NCBI GenBank assembly: GCA_019746225.1
Contig: JAIESE010000067.1
Span: 1-35,662, forward strand
DNA from: Alphaproteobacteria bacterium
GTDB taxonomy: Bacteria; Pseudomonadota; Alphaproteobacteria; Paracaedibacterales; VGCI01
Length of the DNA stretch: 35,662 bases
Reading direction: 5' to 3'
Positions within the stretch are counted from its first letter, which is position 1; each line of letters starts with the position of its first letter. Made by a program: the position numbers and the translations under genes. Shown here one piece after another: positions 16,377 to 23,991 of the stretch. The notes under the pieces were generated by a model, which was given only the letters and a program-made list of their open reading frames with translations, made no database searches and was not told the DNA's origin.

Positions 16377-17351
16377 TTAATCGATAAAATGAATTTTGAT
16401 ATCAGAATTCACTTTCCTTAATTGACTCAAATTTTCCTCACTTATACTATTTTTGGTTAGAGTAAGGTTTTGAACATGTTTTAACATTGAGACGTCTGTC
16501 ACACCTTGGCACGACCGCAAATCAAGGGTATGAACATTTCCTAACGCAGAGACGTCTGTCACTTGTGTTTCAATCAAATTAAGTGTGTGAACATTTCCTA
16601 ACGCAGAGACGTCTGTGACACCTAGACACCCCCCCAAATCAAGAGTGTGGACTTTTCCCAACGCAGAGACGTCTGTCACACCTTGGCACAGCGCCAAATC
16701 AAGGCTGTGGACGTTTCCCAACATGGAAACATCTGTCACTTGTGTTTCAATCAAATTAAGTGTGTGAACATTTCCTAACGATGCAAGGCCTTTCACCTCG
16801 CACCCCTCTAAATCAAGGGTGTGAACATTTCCCAACATGGAAACGTCTGTCACTTTTGTATAACTCAAATCAAGGGTGTGGACATTACCCAAACGCTCGA
16901 GGGTAATAAAATTAATGAACTTTTTGTTTGGTGGTCTAAAATAGACTCTAGAAAGGCCGTGTTCATTAAGTATTAAACCATTTTGCATCAAGTATCTAAA
17001 ATATTTGCAAGTTGAATAAAGGGACTTTGCCACACCCGGATATGTGTAAATTATACCCTGACTGTCCGAGGGCAATAATGAAAAGACCCCTATGCCATAT
17101 TGTTCAGGGGCGCTTACTTCATTCTTACTACCAGTCTCATAGCGACTTCTCTTCGCTTGAGGCTTAAGTGGTTGAAATTCTACCAAAGCAGTAGGTAGTG
17201 CTGCATAGTAAGGGATGGGAAGACTCATAGGGACTGATGAGTATCTTCTTTTTGTTCCCCCATCTACTTTATCATCTCCGGCAAGCCCTGCTTGTGAAGA
17301 TAATCCCCCCAATATTATAGCGAAAGTGAATTGTTTTATATAATTTTGCAT
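16377..17351 (-). CDS. Secreted leucine-rich-repeat protein
   Basis: 324 residues. A signal peptide (FTFAIILGGLSSQAGLAG) is followed by a non-repeat region to about residue 150. Seven LRRs of 19-20 residues follow, with consensus LGNVHTLDLxxCxxVTDVSx, for example LGNVHTLDLSYTKVTDVSM. A degenerate eighth repeat (LKHVQNLTLTKNSISEENL) caps the end. Repeats 3 and 6 share LGNVHTLNLIETQVTDVS and are nearly identical in DNA, which points to recent expansion. The segment before the repeats (VAKSLYSTCKYFRYL) faintly recalls the C-x-x-[FW] part of an F-box, but this is weak. LRR proteins with this LG.VHTLDLS.T.VTDVS consensus are, from memory, typical of protists and giant viruses, so an effector acquired from a host is possible. 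No partner gene is adjacent. Confidence 0.8.
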   Translation of the reverse strand: MQNYIKQFTFAIILGGLSSQAGLAGDDKVDGGTKRRYSSVPMSLPIPYYAALPTALVEFQPLKPQAKRSRYETGSKNEVSAPEQYGIGVFSLLPSDSQGIIYTYPGVAKSLYSTCKYFRYLMQNGLILNEHGLSRVYFRPPNKKFINFITLERLGNVHTLDLSYTKVTDVSMLGNVHTLDLEGCEVKGLASLGNVHTLNLIETQVTDVSMLGNVHSLDLALCQGVTDVSALGKVHTLDLGGCLGVTDVSALGNVHTLNLIETQVTDVSALGNVHTLDLRSCQGVTDVSMLKHVQNLTLTKNSISEENLSQLRKVNSDIKIHFID

Positions 17352-18128
17352 TTTACACTTGTTTTAATTGATTTATATAAAAATATGAAAATATTGCTCA
17401 TTAATTAGTGAGAAGTATTATTAATTTGGGAGTGTATATTTTGCAATACCGTATAAATACGCTAGTTGGGGCTGATTGATGGATAATAGTGAAGTGGCAA
17501 ATATGTAGTTGTGACTCAAAGGCCGAGTGGACGTTGGGGCACCCCCCTCTACTGGTCGTCCTGATCCGTCAAATTCAAGATAAACCACGGACATGTGGGA
17601 TGAATGGGGGGGAAAATAGATATATTGTAATATTATCAAGGGAATAGGTTTCTCCGGCATCTACATTTGTAAGGACACGGAATACGCCAGCATGGCTGAT
17701 GAGTAAGGATGAATGACTTATATTGAGAAGAGGTTGCCCTCAAAATCTTGGATTTCGCGGGCTTTAAAGTCACGATACGCTTTTTCGAATAGGGGAATGG
17801 TTTTTTTTAATATTGTTTTCCCCCAATTGCAAGCCGCATATCTGGGTTAAAGCCGTCGTGGGATTTGACCCCTCCTGCGCTCTCCTAAACTATCAAATGG
17901 GCAAAAATTAACGTTAACGATTTGTTAATAATTTAACCTGTTTGATGTGCTCGGTGGAACGGACTTGACCAAATCCTTTAAACCATCAAGACCCTCACAA
18001 TTTCCAAGGGTTGTTTGGATTGGGAAAGTCCTACTTCATTTAATGGGATGTCTGTTTGCCCAATGTTGATATTTTTTGAATTCTAAACCCTCTCCTCATG
18101 TCTCATAAAAAAGGGTGAGGGGGAATGG
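17352..18128. other. 777-bp gene-poor region with possible gene remnant and a CtrA-like site
   Basis: No intact gene is supported. An open minus-strand stretch at 17718-17846 (42 codons plus stop) ends in IPLFEKAYRDFKAREIQDFE and a short tail. It reads like the C-terminus of a real protein but has no start or upstream continuation, so it may be a decayed gene. A neighbouring frame (HDGFNPDMRLAIGGKQY then stop) overlaps it, as if a frameshift separated the two. A perfect TTAA-N7-TTAA occurs at 17914-17928 inside a TTAA-rich stretch. The first 60 bp are the AT-rich promoter side of the LRR gene. Confidence 0.4.
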
Positions 18129-18539
18129 TTAGACGGCCTTTTTTAACAGATGACATGTTAATCCGTATTTCCATTCTGGGATTGTTGCTACTTCTTCGAA
18201 TCCACATGCCTTGAAGAAGTCACGAGCTTCCGCGAAGTATGTATTCAATTGGATCGCTTTCAAATTTTGTTGCTTGGCCAAATCAACGATCTGCTGCAAG
18301 AGACTTTTACCCACACCCCGCTTTCTGAAATTGGATTCTACCCACAATCCATCGACCCATAGAATGTCTTTGTTTATTTGAAAAATGGTTCCACCAATGA
18401 GATGAAGTTCATGAAAGGCAAATATATTTTGTGATTTTACAGCATGAAAATGAGACATTTCTTCCAATTGAGTGGCCAGTTTAGACTCAATCTTTTCACG
18501 CCATTCTTCATTCATAAAGGTACTAAAAGTGATACTCAT
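18129..18539 (-). CDS. GNAT-family N-acetyltransferase
   Basis: 136 residues with the GNAT fold. The acetyl-CoA motif A is LWVESNFRKRGVGKSLLQQI (the R-x-x-G-x-G loop), followed by AIQLNTYFAEARDFFKACGF, the usual motif B with its substrate-side helix. The substrate is unknown; the family ranges from antibiotics to polyamines and protein N-termini. Its first 4 nt overlap the stop of the upstream AAC(6')-like gene (ATGA), so the two are translationally coupled and probably work or are regulated together. Confidence 0.8.
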   Translation of the reverse strand: MSITFSTFMNEEWREKIESKLATQLEEMSHFHAVKSQNIFAFHELHLIGGTIFQINKDILWVDGLWVESNFRKRGVGKSLLQQIVDLAKQQNLKAIQLNTYFAEARDFFKACGFEEVATIPEWKYGLTCHLLKKAV

Positions 18540-19060
18540 TGTTTTTCTCGCAACATCCAGGTGGCAGCATTATTTACAGCCGTCATTATTTTTCTAAAGC
18601 CTGCTTTTTCAAAAGCCCGTATAGCTCGGGTATTATCTTTATTAGGATCAACAAAGCATGCTTCAAAGCGTTGGTCAATATGGTTTTCACAGAAAAGTTG
18701 GATTATTTCCGCTCCCCACCCACGACCGATCATTTCTCCTTCACCTATGAAGAGATCTAGTCCAGCCACTTGCTTTGAGTGGGATACGAAACCATCGACT
18801 GGAAAGTCAGCAACATCATAGTATTGGCAATAGCCTACTTCTCTTCCATCCACACATATCACAAATGCCTCGATCGCTTTTTTAGATTCATGATCAAGTT
18901 TATAACCTTCAACGTAAGATCCGAACTTCTCCTTAACCAATTCACTGGTCCAGTTTACATCCTGATCCCACCACTCTTTCACATGTGGTTTGTTGAGCCA
19001 TTTTAAAAGCCGGGAGAGATGATTCACTTTAAGACAGGTAAAAGATATTTGATACGTCAT
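18536..19060 (-). CDS. AAC(6')-like GNAT acetyltransferase
   Basis: 174 residues. The layout and motifs fit the aminoglycoside 6'-N-acetyltransferase/IucB-like GNAT group: N-terminal LLKWLNKPHVKEWWDQD (the WL..PHV..WW motif), central GLDLFIGEGEMIGRGWGAEI (the IG....GRG.G acetyl-CoA loop), and FVDPNKDNTRAIRAFEKAGF, which matches the DP...N.RAIR.YEKAGF signature. This supports an AAC(6')-type fold but does not prove aminoglycoside activity; chromosomal homologues often have other substrates. It is the first gene of a two-gene unit with the GNAT at 18129-18539, overlapping by 4 nt. The region upstream is the parS-containing gap. Confidence 0.75.
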   Translation of the reverse strand: MTYQISFTCLKVNHLSRLLKWLNKPHVKEWWDQDVNWTSELVKEKFGSYVEGYKLDHESKKAIEAFVICVDGREVGYCQYYDVADFPVDGFVSHSKQVAGLDLFIGEGEMIGRGWGAEIIQLFCENHIDQRFEACFVDPNKDNTRAIRAFEKAGFRKIMTAVNNAATWMLREKQ

Positions 19061-19549
19061 AAGCTTTAAACCTCTTTTATATTATGAGTCTGTGAAAAGT
19101 GATCTTGTGAATTTCACATAGAAACTTTTTTGAAGAAAACATCCTGCGTCAGTGGAGCATAATTTTTTAATTGGATCATCTATACTGATGCAGTTGCTCA
19201 CCTATATTAGCCGATCGGATTATTAAACTCATTGATTTTTGGATAATATTTAATCTTGAAATAATACTCTTCAAAATAGCGGCTCGAAGTCCAAACATTT
19301 CTCATTTTGTTACTTATTTGTCCTAAATTACAACCTGTTTTTACCCTGATTTTGCCCTCTTATGTGCCAGAAACTCCCAAAAGTTTAGGGTCTAATATTA
19401 TCACAAAATCAATTTTTTTTACCGTTTTTCGTTCATTTATGACCCTTATTATTTTTAGAATTTTGACAGTAAATTTACCGCTTAAGTTCTTACTCATCTA
19501 TAAGCAGATTTTGCATTTTATTTAGTTGCATATAAATCATTTGTGAAAA

Positions 19550-19565
19550 TGTTTCACGTGAAGCA
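19550..19565. promoter_or_regulatory. parS centromere site (one mismatch)
   Basis: TGTTTCACGTGAAGCA matches the ParB target TGTTTCACGTGAAACA at 15 of 16 positions. Confidence 0.8.
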
Positions 19566-19692
19566 TTTTAGCTTAAAAATTAAACCAACCATAGCTTTCG
19601 TATCTACATTTTGAATTGTTTTGTACAAATCCTTGCATTTTTTTTATTTTCTTTGGCGTTATGATTTTTAAATTGAATTGCTTTTATAGCAA

Positions 19693-19708
19693 CGTTTCAC
19701 GTGAAACA
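19693..19708. promoter_or_regulatory. parS centromere site (one mismatch)
   Basis: CGTTTCACGTGAAACA matches the parS consensus at 15 of 16 positions, with the difference at the first base. Confidence 0.85.
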
Positions 19709-19775
19709 TATTTAACTTATGCTATTTAGTAACATATTTTCAAAATGTATTGGATTTATTGCTTTCGTACTATAA

Positions 19776-19791
19776 TGTTTCACGTGAAACA
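19776..19791. promoter_or_regulatory. parS centromere site (perfect)
   Basis: TGTTTCACGTGAAACA is an exact 16-of-16 copy of the canonical bacterial parS. It is the site nearest rsmG and starts 83 bp from the preceding copy. Confidence 0.92.
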
Positions 19792-19991
19792 TATAGTGTC
19801 TCGAAAGAAAGGGATTACATCATAAATATTACTATTTTGGCCTCTATTAATCATTTTAATCAGCATAATTCATGTTATATTTCTTAAATTGAAGATTATC
19901 ATCTTTAAAAATATCTTTATAACTTCATTTTACCCTTTGATAGAGTTTCTATAAGTATTTTAGAACTATTTAGGGTTTAGAAAATAATACC

Positions 19992-20681
19992 TTACTTACT
20001 TTTAAGATCACTAAGGAACAAAATAACACTATCAGATGAGGTAACACTAGGAAATGCCTGGCTTTCATAGGACCAAGAGTCTTGAGCTTGATCTACCTCC
20101 TCCTTCCACCGTCTCCCTTTATGAAAAATACCAATGGAGGCCTCTGAAGCCATATGAGTAGCCATTATGGAGCATAAGCTTACAAAATCAGTCATAGCCC
20201 GCGAAACAAAGACGTCATAAGTGCAAGATATATCTTCAACCCTTTGATTTAAGACAATTATATCAGTCCCAGTTTGCCTGGCAACTTCATCTAAAAAAAC
20301 GCATTTCTTATGATTGCTTTCGCATAAAGTAACATTTTTATATCCACAGATAGCAAGGACCATACCCGGAAAACCAGCGCCAGAGCCAATATCAAGAATT
20401 GTGTTCGAAGAGTTATTAAACATAGTTTGATCATAAGGGGAGTCAAGCTTCATAGCCGACAGTAAATTGCCTTGATGGGAAATTAAAGATGCCCTGAATG
20501 CCTCATCTATTAAAGGAAGGATTTGTAAGGAGTCAAGAATATGACGAATCATGAAGCTACCGAGGGTATCTTGTTGAACAAGATTTGTTCGAGAATTCCA
20601 CTCCCGCAATAGTCTTTCATATATCTCAAATCGACGATGTATTTCAGGCGATACAAGATGTTCTATTAATGGCAAAGTCAT
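19992..20681 (-). CDS. rsmG: 16S rRNA (guanine-527-N7)-methyltransferase RsmG (GidB)
   Basis: 229-residue SAM-dependent methyltransferase that modifies G527 of 16S rRNA. N-terminal family features are LLREWNSRTNLV and RHILDSLQILPL. The SAM-binding motif I is LDIGSGAGFPGMVLAI, followed by VTLCESNHKKCVFLDEVARQ. Between LDSLQILPL and the SAM motif there are about 35 residues (59-93) where known RsmG proteins have only a few, so this copy carries an insertion. It starts 7 bp after the ftsK stop and is probably the second gene of an ftsK-rsmG operon. The usual partners mnmG, parA and parB are absent here, but parS sites lie immediately downstream. Confidence 0.92.
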   Translation of the reverse strand: MTLPLIEHLVSPEIHRRFEIYERLLREWNSRTNLVQQDTLGSFMIRHILDSLQILPLIDEAFRASLISHQGNLLSAMKLDSPYDQTMFNNSSNTILDIGSGAGFPGMVLAICGYKNVTLCESNHKKCVFLDEVARQTGTDIIVLNQRVEDISCTYDVFVSRAMTDFVSLCSIMATHMASEASIGIFHKGRRWKEEVDQAQDSWSYESQAFPSVTSSDSVILFLSDLKSK

Positions 20682-20688
20682 GGATAAA

Positions 20689-23181
20689 TTATCTTAATAC
20701 CTCACGTTTGCCAACATGGTTGGCCTGGCTTACAACACCATTCTTTTCCATCTGTTCAATAATGCCGGCGGCCTTATTATAACCAATCTGGAGGTGACGC
20801 TGAATGAAACTTGTCGAAGCTTTACCTTCTCGAACAACAAGATCAACGGCTTGAGTATAAAGTGTATCGACGGCTCTCCCCCCATCCTCATCAAAATTGA
20901 TAAACTCACCTTCATCGTCGGTCACACTTTCAATGTAGACAGGCTCAGCTTGAGATTTTAAGAAAGCGACGATACGCTCCACCTCCTCGTCCTTTACAAA
21001 CGGGCCGTGGACGCGGGTAATACGACCACCACCGGCCATATAAAGCATATCCCCCTGACCCAAGAGCTGCTCTGCCCCTTGCTCTCCCAAAATTGTACGG
21101 CTATCAATCTTAGAGGTGACCTGAAAACTAATACGGGTCGGGAAGTTCGCCTTAATCGTCCCCGTAATAACATCAACAGATGGCCTTTGGGTTGCCATGA
21201 TCAAATGGATGCCGGCCGCGCGCGCCATTTGGGCGAGACGTTGGACGGCGGCTTCAATCTCTTTACCTGCAACCATCATGAGGTCCGCCATTTCATCAAC
21301 AACAACGACAATATAAGGCAGGGTCTCAAGATCAAGCGGTTGATTCTCGAAGATTGGCTTACCAGAATCAGGATCAAACCCTGTTTGGACACGACGGACA
21401 AGCATTTCTCCCGTTTGTCGAGCTTCCTTGACACGCACATTATATCCATCGATATTACGAACGCCCAATTTAGACATTGCGCGATACCGATTCTCCATCT
21501 CGCGGACTGCCCACTTTAAAGCAACGATGGCCTTCTTGGGATCCGTAACAACAGGTGAAAGTAAATGGGGAATTCCATCATAAACAGACAGCTCAAGCAT
21601 TTTCGGGTCAATCATAATGAATTTACATTGATCCGGTGACAGGCGGAAGAGAAGGGACAGAATCATCGTATTTACGGCAACGGATTTCCCTGAGCCTGTG
21701 GTTCCCGCAACCAAAAGATGAGGCATACGGGTCAAATCAGCAATGACAGGTTGCCCGCCAATATCCTTACCCAAAATCAACGCCAGGTGTGTCGTCGTCT
21801 TCTCGTAAGCATCTGTTTGAAGAAGCTCACGCAAATAAACAGTCTCCCTTGTCGCATTTGGCAATTCAATACCAATGACATTGCGTCCTGGGATAACCGC
21901 GATACGAGCGGACAAAGCGCTCATGGACCGCGCGATATCATCCGCAAGCCCAATGACTCGAGAAGTCTTAATTCCTGCGGCTGGTTTAAATTCATACATT
22001 GTTACAACAGGGCCGGGGCGAACGGTGACAACTTCTCCCCGAACTCCAAATTCCTCCAACACAGTCTTCAAATGATAGGCTGACTCTTCTAGGATTTTTG
22101 GATCAATGGCCTGGGTTGTCTTTCGCAACAAAGGATCAAGCAGATCGCAGGAAGGTAATTCATAATCTTCCCACCCTATGGAACCTGCATCAGTCGTCGA
22201 ATCATAAGAGTATAATGTCTTGGTCGGACTCTTCTTTGAAATATAGGATGAAACTTCTTCAAGAACATCCCCGTCTTCTGAATCCTGCAAAGGAGCATCA
22301 GGCCAAATTATAGGTGTCTCTGATCGATCCGTTTCCATTGGGGGGGCAAAGATCTCTCTATCTTCTGGCATGATATTCAGGTCAGGAGAAACAATAACAG
22401 GTGACCTCCCCTCATTGGGGTCCATGTCCTTAGTAACTTTAAGAGCAAACGGGGATACTGGTTTCTTCTTGGACAAGACAAGCTTGTTGAATTCGTGATC
22501 AGAAAGGTCTTCGCGGCGCCGTCCCTTAAAGAGGCGACGGGTGAGAAGGTCATAAAACCAAAGGATAATTCTACCAAATACAAGGCCCATGCCCATAATG
22601 GCTCGTCCGACCTGTTTGAAAGAGAGGCCCAAGCTCAAGAGCAACAAGAAGAATGACGTAACTGAGAACACCAAGCCAACGGCAATGTAGGACGCCCAAG
22701 AGGAGCCAATAATGTGGTGAATTTGACTCAAAAAGATATCCCCGAGAGCGCCGCCTAAGCTGTTAGGAAGAAGCCAGGTTTTGGGCGGTGTGCATTGAGC
22801 CGCAACACAAGCACTCAAGAGAACAGCACACACCAAGGCAAAAATTCTAAATGTAGTCCATTTCAAGGGGAGCGAAATCAAGGACCGGATGCCCCACCCC
22901 AAAAGAGCAACGATAAAAAATACTGCAGATAGGCCGAATGTTTGGAGCAGGACGTCGGCCACAACAGCACCGGGAAAGGCCAAAATATTATTGGCCGGGC
23001 CCTCAATGGCTAAATTCCAAGACGGATCAGAAGAATGATAGGTTCCCAAAATAGCTGCCAACATAACGGCCAAAAAAATCGTAAACAAACCCATAAACTG
23101 ACCAGCGCGCCGCCTCAAAAAAGCCGTCACTCCAGAAGGTAAAAAGGCATGCCTGCTATAAGAGCGGGAAGATAAAGCCAT
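20689..23181 (-). CDS. ftsK: DNA translocase FtsK
   Basis: 830 residues; moves DNA through the division septum and activates XerCD recombination at dif. The N-terminus has four or five membrane helices (roughly residues 30-48, 75-97, 111-130, 164-187, perhaps 192-212). An acidic linker to about 340 follows, short compared with E. coli. The motor domain has Walker A in VAGTTGSGKSVAVN (about 491-504) and Walker B in IVVVVDEMADLMM, plus MARAAGIHLIMATQRPSVDV. The C-terminal winged-helix gamma domain is complete (TSFIQRHLQIGYNKAAGIIE and following), so KOPS recognition should be intact. rsmG follows after 7 bp. The gene lies downstream of tRNA-Thr on the same strand. Confidence 0.96.
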   Translation of the reverse strand: MALSSRSYSRHAFLPSGVTAFLRRRAGQFMGLFTIFLAVMLAAILGTYHSSDPSWNLAIEGPANNILAFPGAVVADVLLQTFGLSAVFFIVALLGWGIRSLISLPLKWTTFRIFALVCAVLLSACVAAQCTPPKTWLLPNSLGGALGDIFLSQIHHIIGSSWASYIAVGLVFSVTSFFLLLLSLGLSFKQVGRAIMGMGLVFGRIILWFYDLLTRRLFKGRRREDLSDHEFNKLVLSKKKPVSPFALKVTKDMDPNEGRSPVIVSPDLNIMPEDREIFAPPMETDRSETPIIWPDAPLQDSEDGDVLEEVSSYISKKSPTKTLYSYDSTTDAGSIGWEDYELPSCDLLDPLLRKTTQAIDPKILEESAYHLKTVLEEFGVRGEVVTVRPGPVVTMYEFKPAAGIKTSRVIGLADDIARSMSALSARIAVIPGRNVIGIELPNATRETVYLRELLQTDAYEKTTTHLALILGKDIGGQPVIADLTRMPHLLVAGTTGSGKSVAVNTMILSLLFRLSPDQCKFIMIDPKMLELSVYDGIPHLLSPVVTDPKKAIVALKWAVREMENRYRAMSKLGVRNIDGYNVRVKEARQTGEMLVRRVQTGFDPDSGKPIFENQPLDLETLPYIVVVVDEMADLMMVAGKEIEAAVQRLAQMARAAGIHLIMATQRPSVDVITGTIKANFPTRISFQVTSKIDSRTILGEQGAEQLLGQGDMLYMAGGGRITRVHGPFVKDEEVERIVAFLKSQAEPVYIESVTDDEGEFINFDEDGGRAVDTLYTQAVDLVVREGKASTSFIQRHLQIGYNKAAGIIEQMEKNGVVSQANHVGKREVLR

Positions 23182-23345
23182 AAATCTAATCTACCTAAAC
23201 TAAAAATTAACCGTTACGCTTGAAATCTTTAAAGTTTGAGAATTACCTAAAGAGCCCGTAAACATAACATCTACACGCTTCTGAATTTTTATACCATGAT
23301 TTGAAAAATTGATGAAGGTGAATTCGGCAGAAAAAACATAATTGC

Positions 23346-23420
23346 TGGTGCCGCCGGAGAGAATCGAACTCTCGACCCCACCCTTACCAAGGGTGTGCTC
23401 TACCACTGAGCCACGGCGGC
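23346..23420 (-). tRNA. tRNA-Thr (anticodon GGT), CCA encoded
   Basis: On the minus strand the acceptor GCCGCCG pairs perfectly with CGGCGGC, followed by discriminator A and an encoded CCA (23346-23348). The D arm is GCTCAGTGGTAGAGC. The anticodon stem CACCC/GGGTG encloses the loop TTGGTAA, with anticodon GGT at 23386-23388 (threonine, ACC/ACU codons). The T arm contains the canonical GTTCGATTC. 75 nt including CCA, with no intron. Confidence 0.96.
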
Positions 23421-23632
23421 ATGTCATGACCCAGAAACCATGACATAGGTATAGTCAGGATTCAAGATGAAATTAGAAAAACCAAGTTGATTTTGTTATC
23501 GAAATCCTCGAGTCTGTGCACATTTCTCTCAGTGTGAAGGGAAATACACCCTCAACCTAATGATTTGCAATAGAGGAGCAATTGATATAATTAAATATGA
23601 AGATAGATTTCCTCAAAAAAGGCCAGAAATAC

Positions 23633-23782
23633 ATGACGACAAGCCAACAGAAGCCACCCCCCAAGACGAAAGGGGCTAAATCCGAACGACAAAAGCGCCT
23701 CAGTACTGCTTTACGGGAAAATTTACGCAAAAGAAAGGCTCAGAGCCAGGAGCGGGAAAAGTCGAAGGCTTCTGAGGTTTGA
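23633..23782 (+). CDS. Small conserved basic protein, unknown function
   Basis: 49 residues from the ATG at 23633; an alternative ATG at 23597 would add 12 residues. The protein is highly charged, with the core SERQKRLSTALRENLRKRKA. This resembles short alphaproteobacterial proteins of the type 'RLAAALRANLRRRKAQ' that often lie just upstream of murA, which fits the location here (dcd and murA follow). Its function is unknown to me. The composition suggests a nucleic-acid- or ribosome-associated peptide, but that is a guess. No domain can be assigned. Confidence 0.55.
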   Translation: MTTSQQKPPPKTKGAKSERQKRLSTALRENLRKRKAQSQEREKSKASEV

Positions 23783-23803
23783 ATAGCGTTTATAATCAGA
23801 TAG

Positions 23804-23832
23804 TTACGTCATTGCGAGGAGCGGTGACGTAA
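23804..23832. repeat. Inverted repeat containing the dispersed GTCATTGCGAGGAG motif
   Basis: Perfect 8-bp arms TTACGTCA (23804-23811) and TGACGTAA (23825-23832) enclose GCGAGGAG. The 14-nt core at 23809-23822 matches the inverted copy at 5067-5080. It is intergenic, between the small basic protein gene and dcd. Confidence 0.5.
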
Positions 23833-23991
23833 TGAGTCGGGTGAGGAGTGGTAATGATAGATAATTAATCATTATAGTCGAATCCTTGCGCATCTATCCG
23901 TCCCCCCTTTCAAAAAAACACCTCCAAAAAAGTCTAAAAGTCGTGTACGTTTATTTACAAAGCCCGTTTTCTAGATAAAGGTGATCAATAC

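Larger units (their letters stand above)
19061..19991. other. 931-bp AT-rich non-coding region carrying the parS cluster
   Basis: No gene is supported; the only long frame (19307-19525, plus) is low-complexity with no ribosome binding site. The region contains three parS sites (annotated separately) within 242 bp. I looked for DnaA boxes (TTATNCACA) and found only partial matches such as TTGGATAA near 19240, so I do not call an origin. It lies just past the 3' end of rsmG, where parA-parB would normally be in alphaproteobacteria. Confidence 0.7.

Noticed and set aside
17421..17660. 79-residue minus-strand frame upstream of the LRR gene
   Set aside because: No ribosome binding site, no recognisable domain and low-complexity composition; treated as non-coding.
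19061..19991. Chromosomal replication origin in the parS-containing gap
   Set aside because: The region is AT-rich and parS-bearing, but I found no array of DnaA boxes; parS alone only suggests proximity to the origin.
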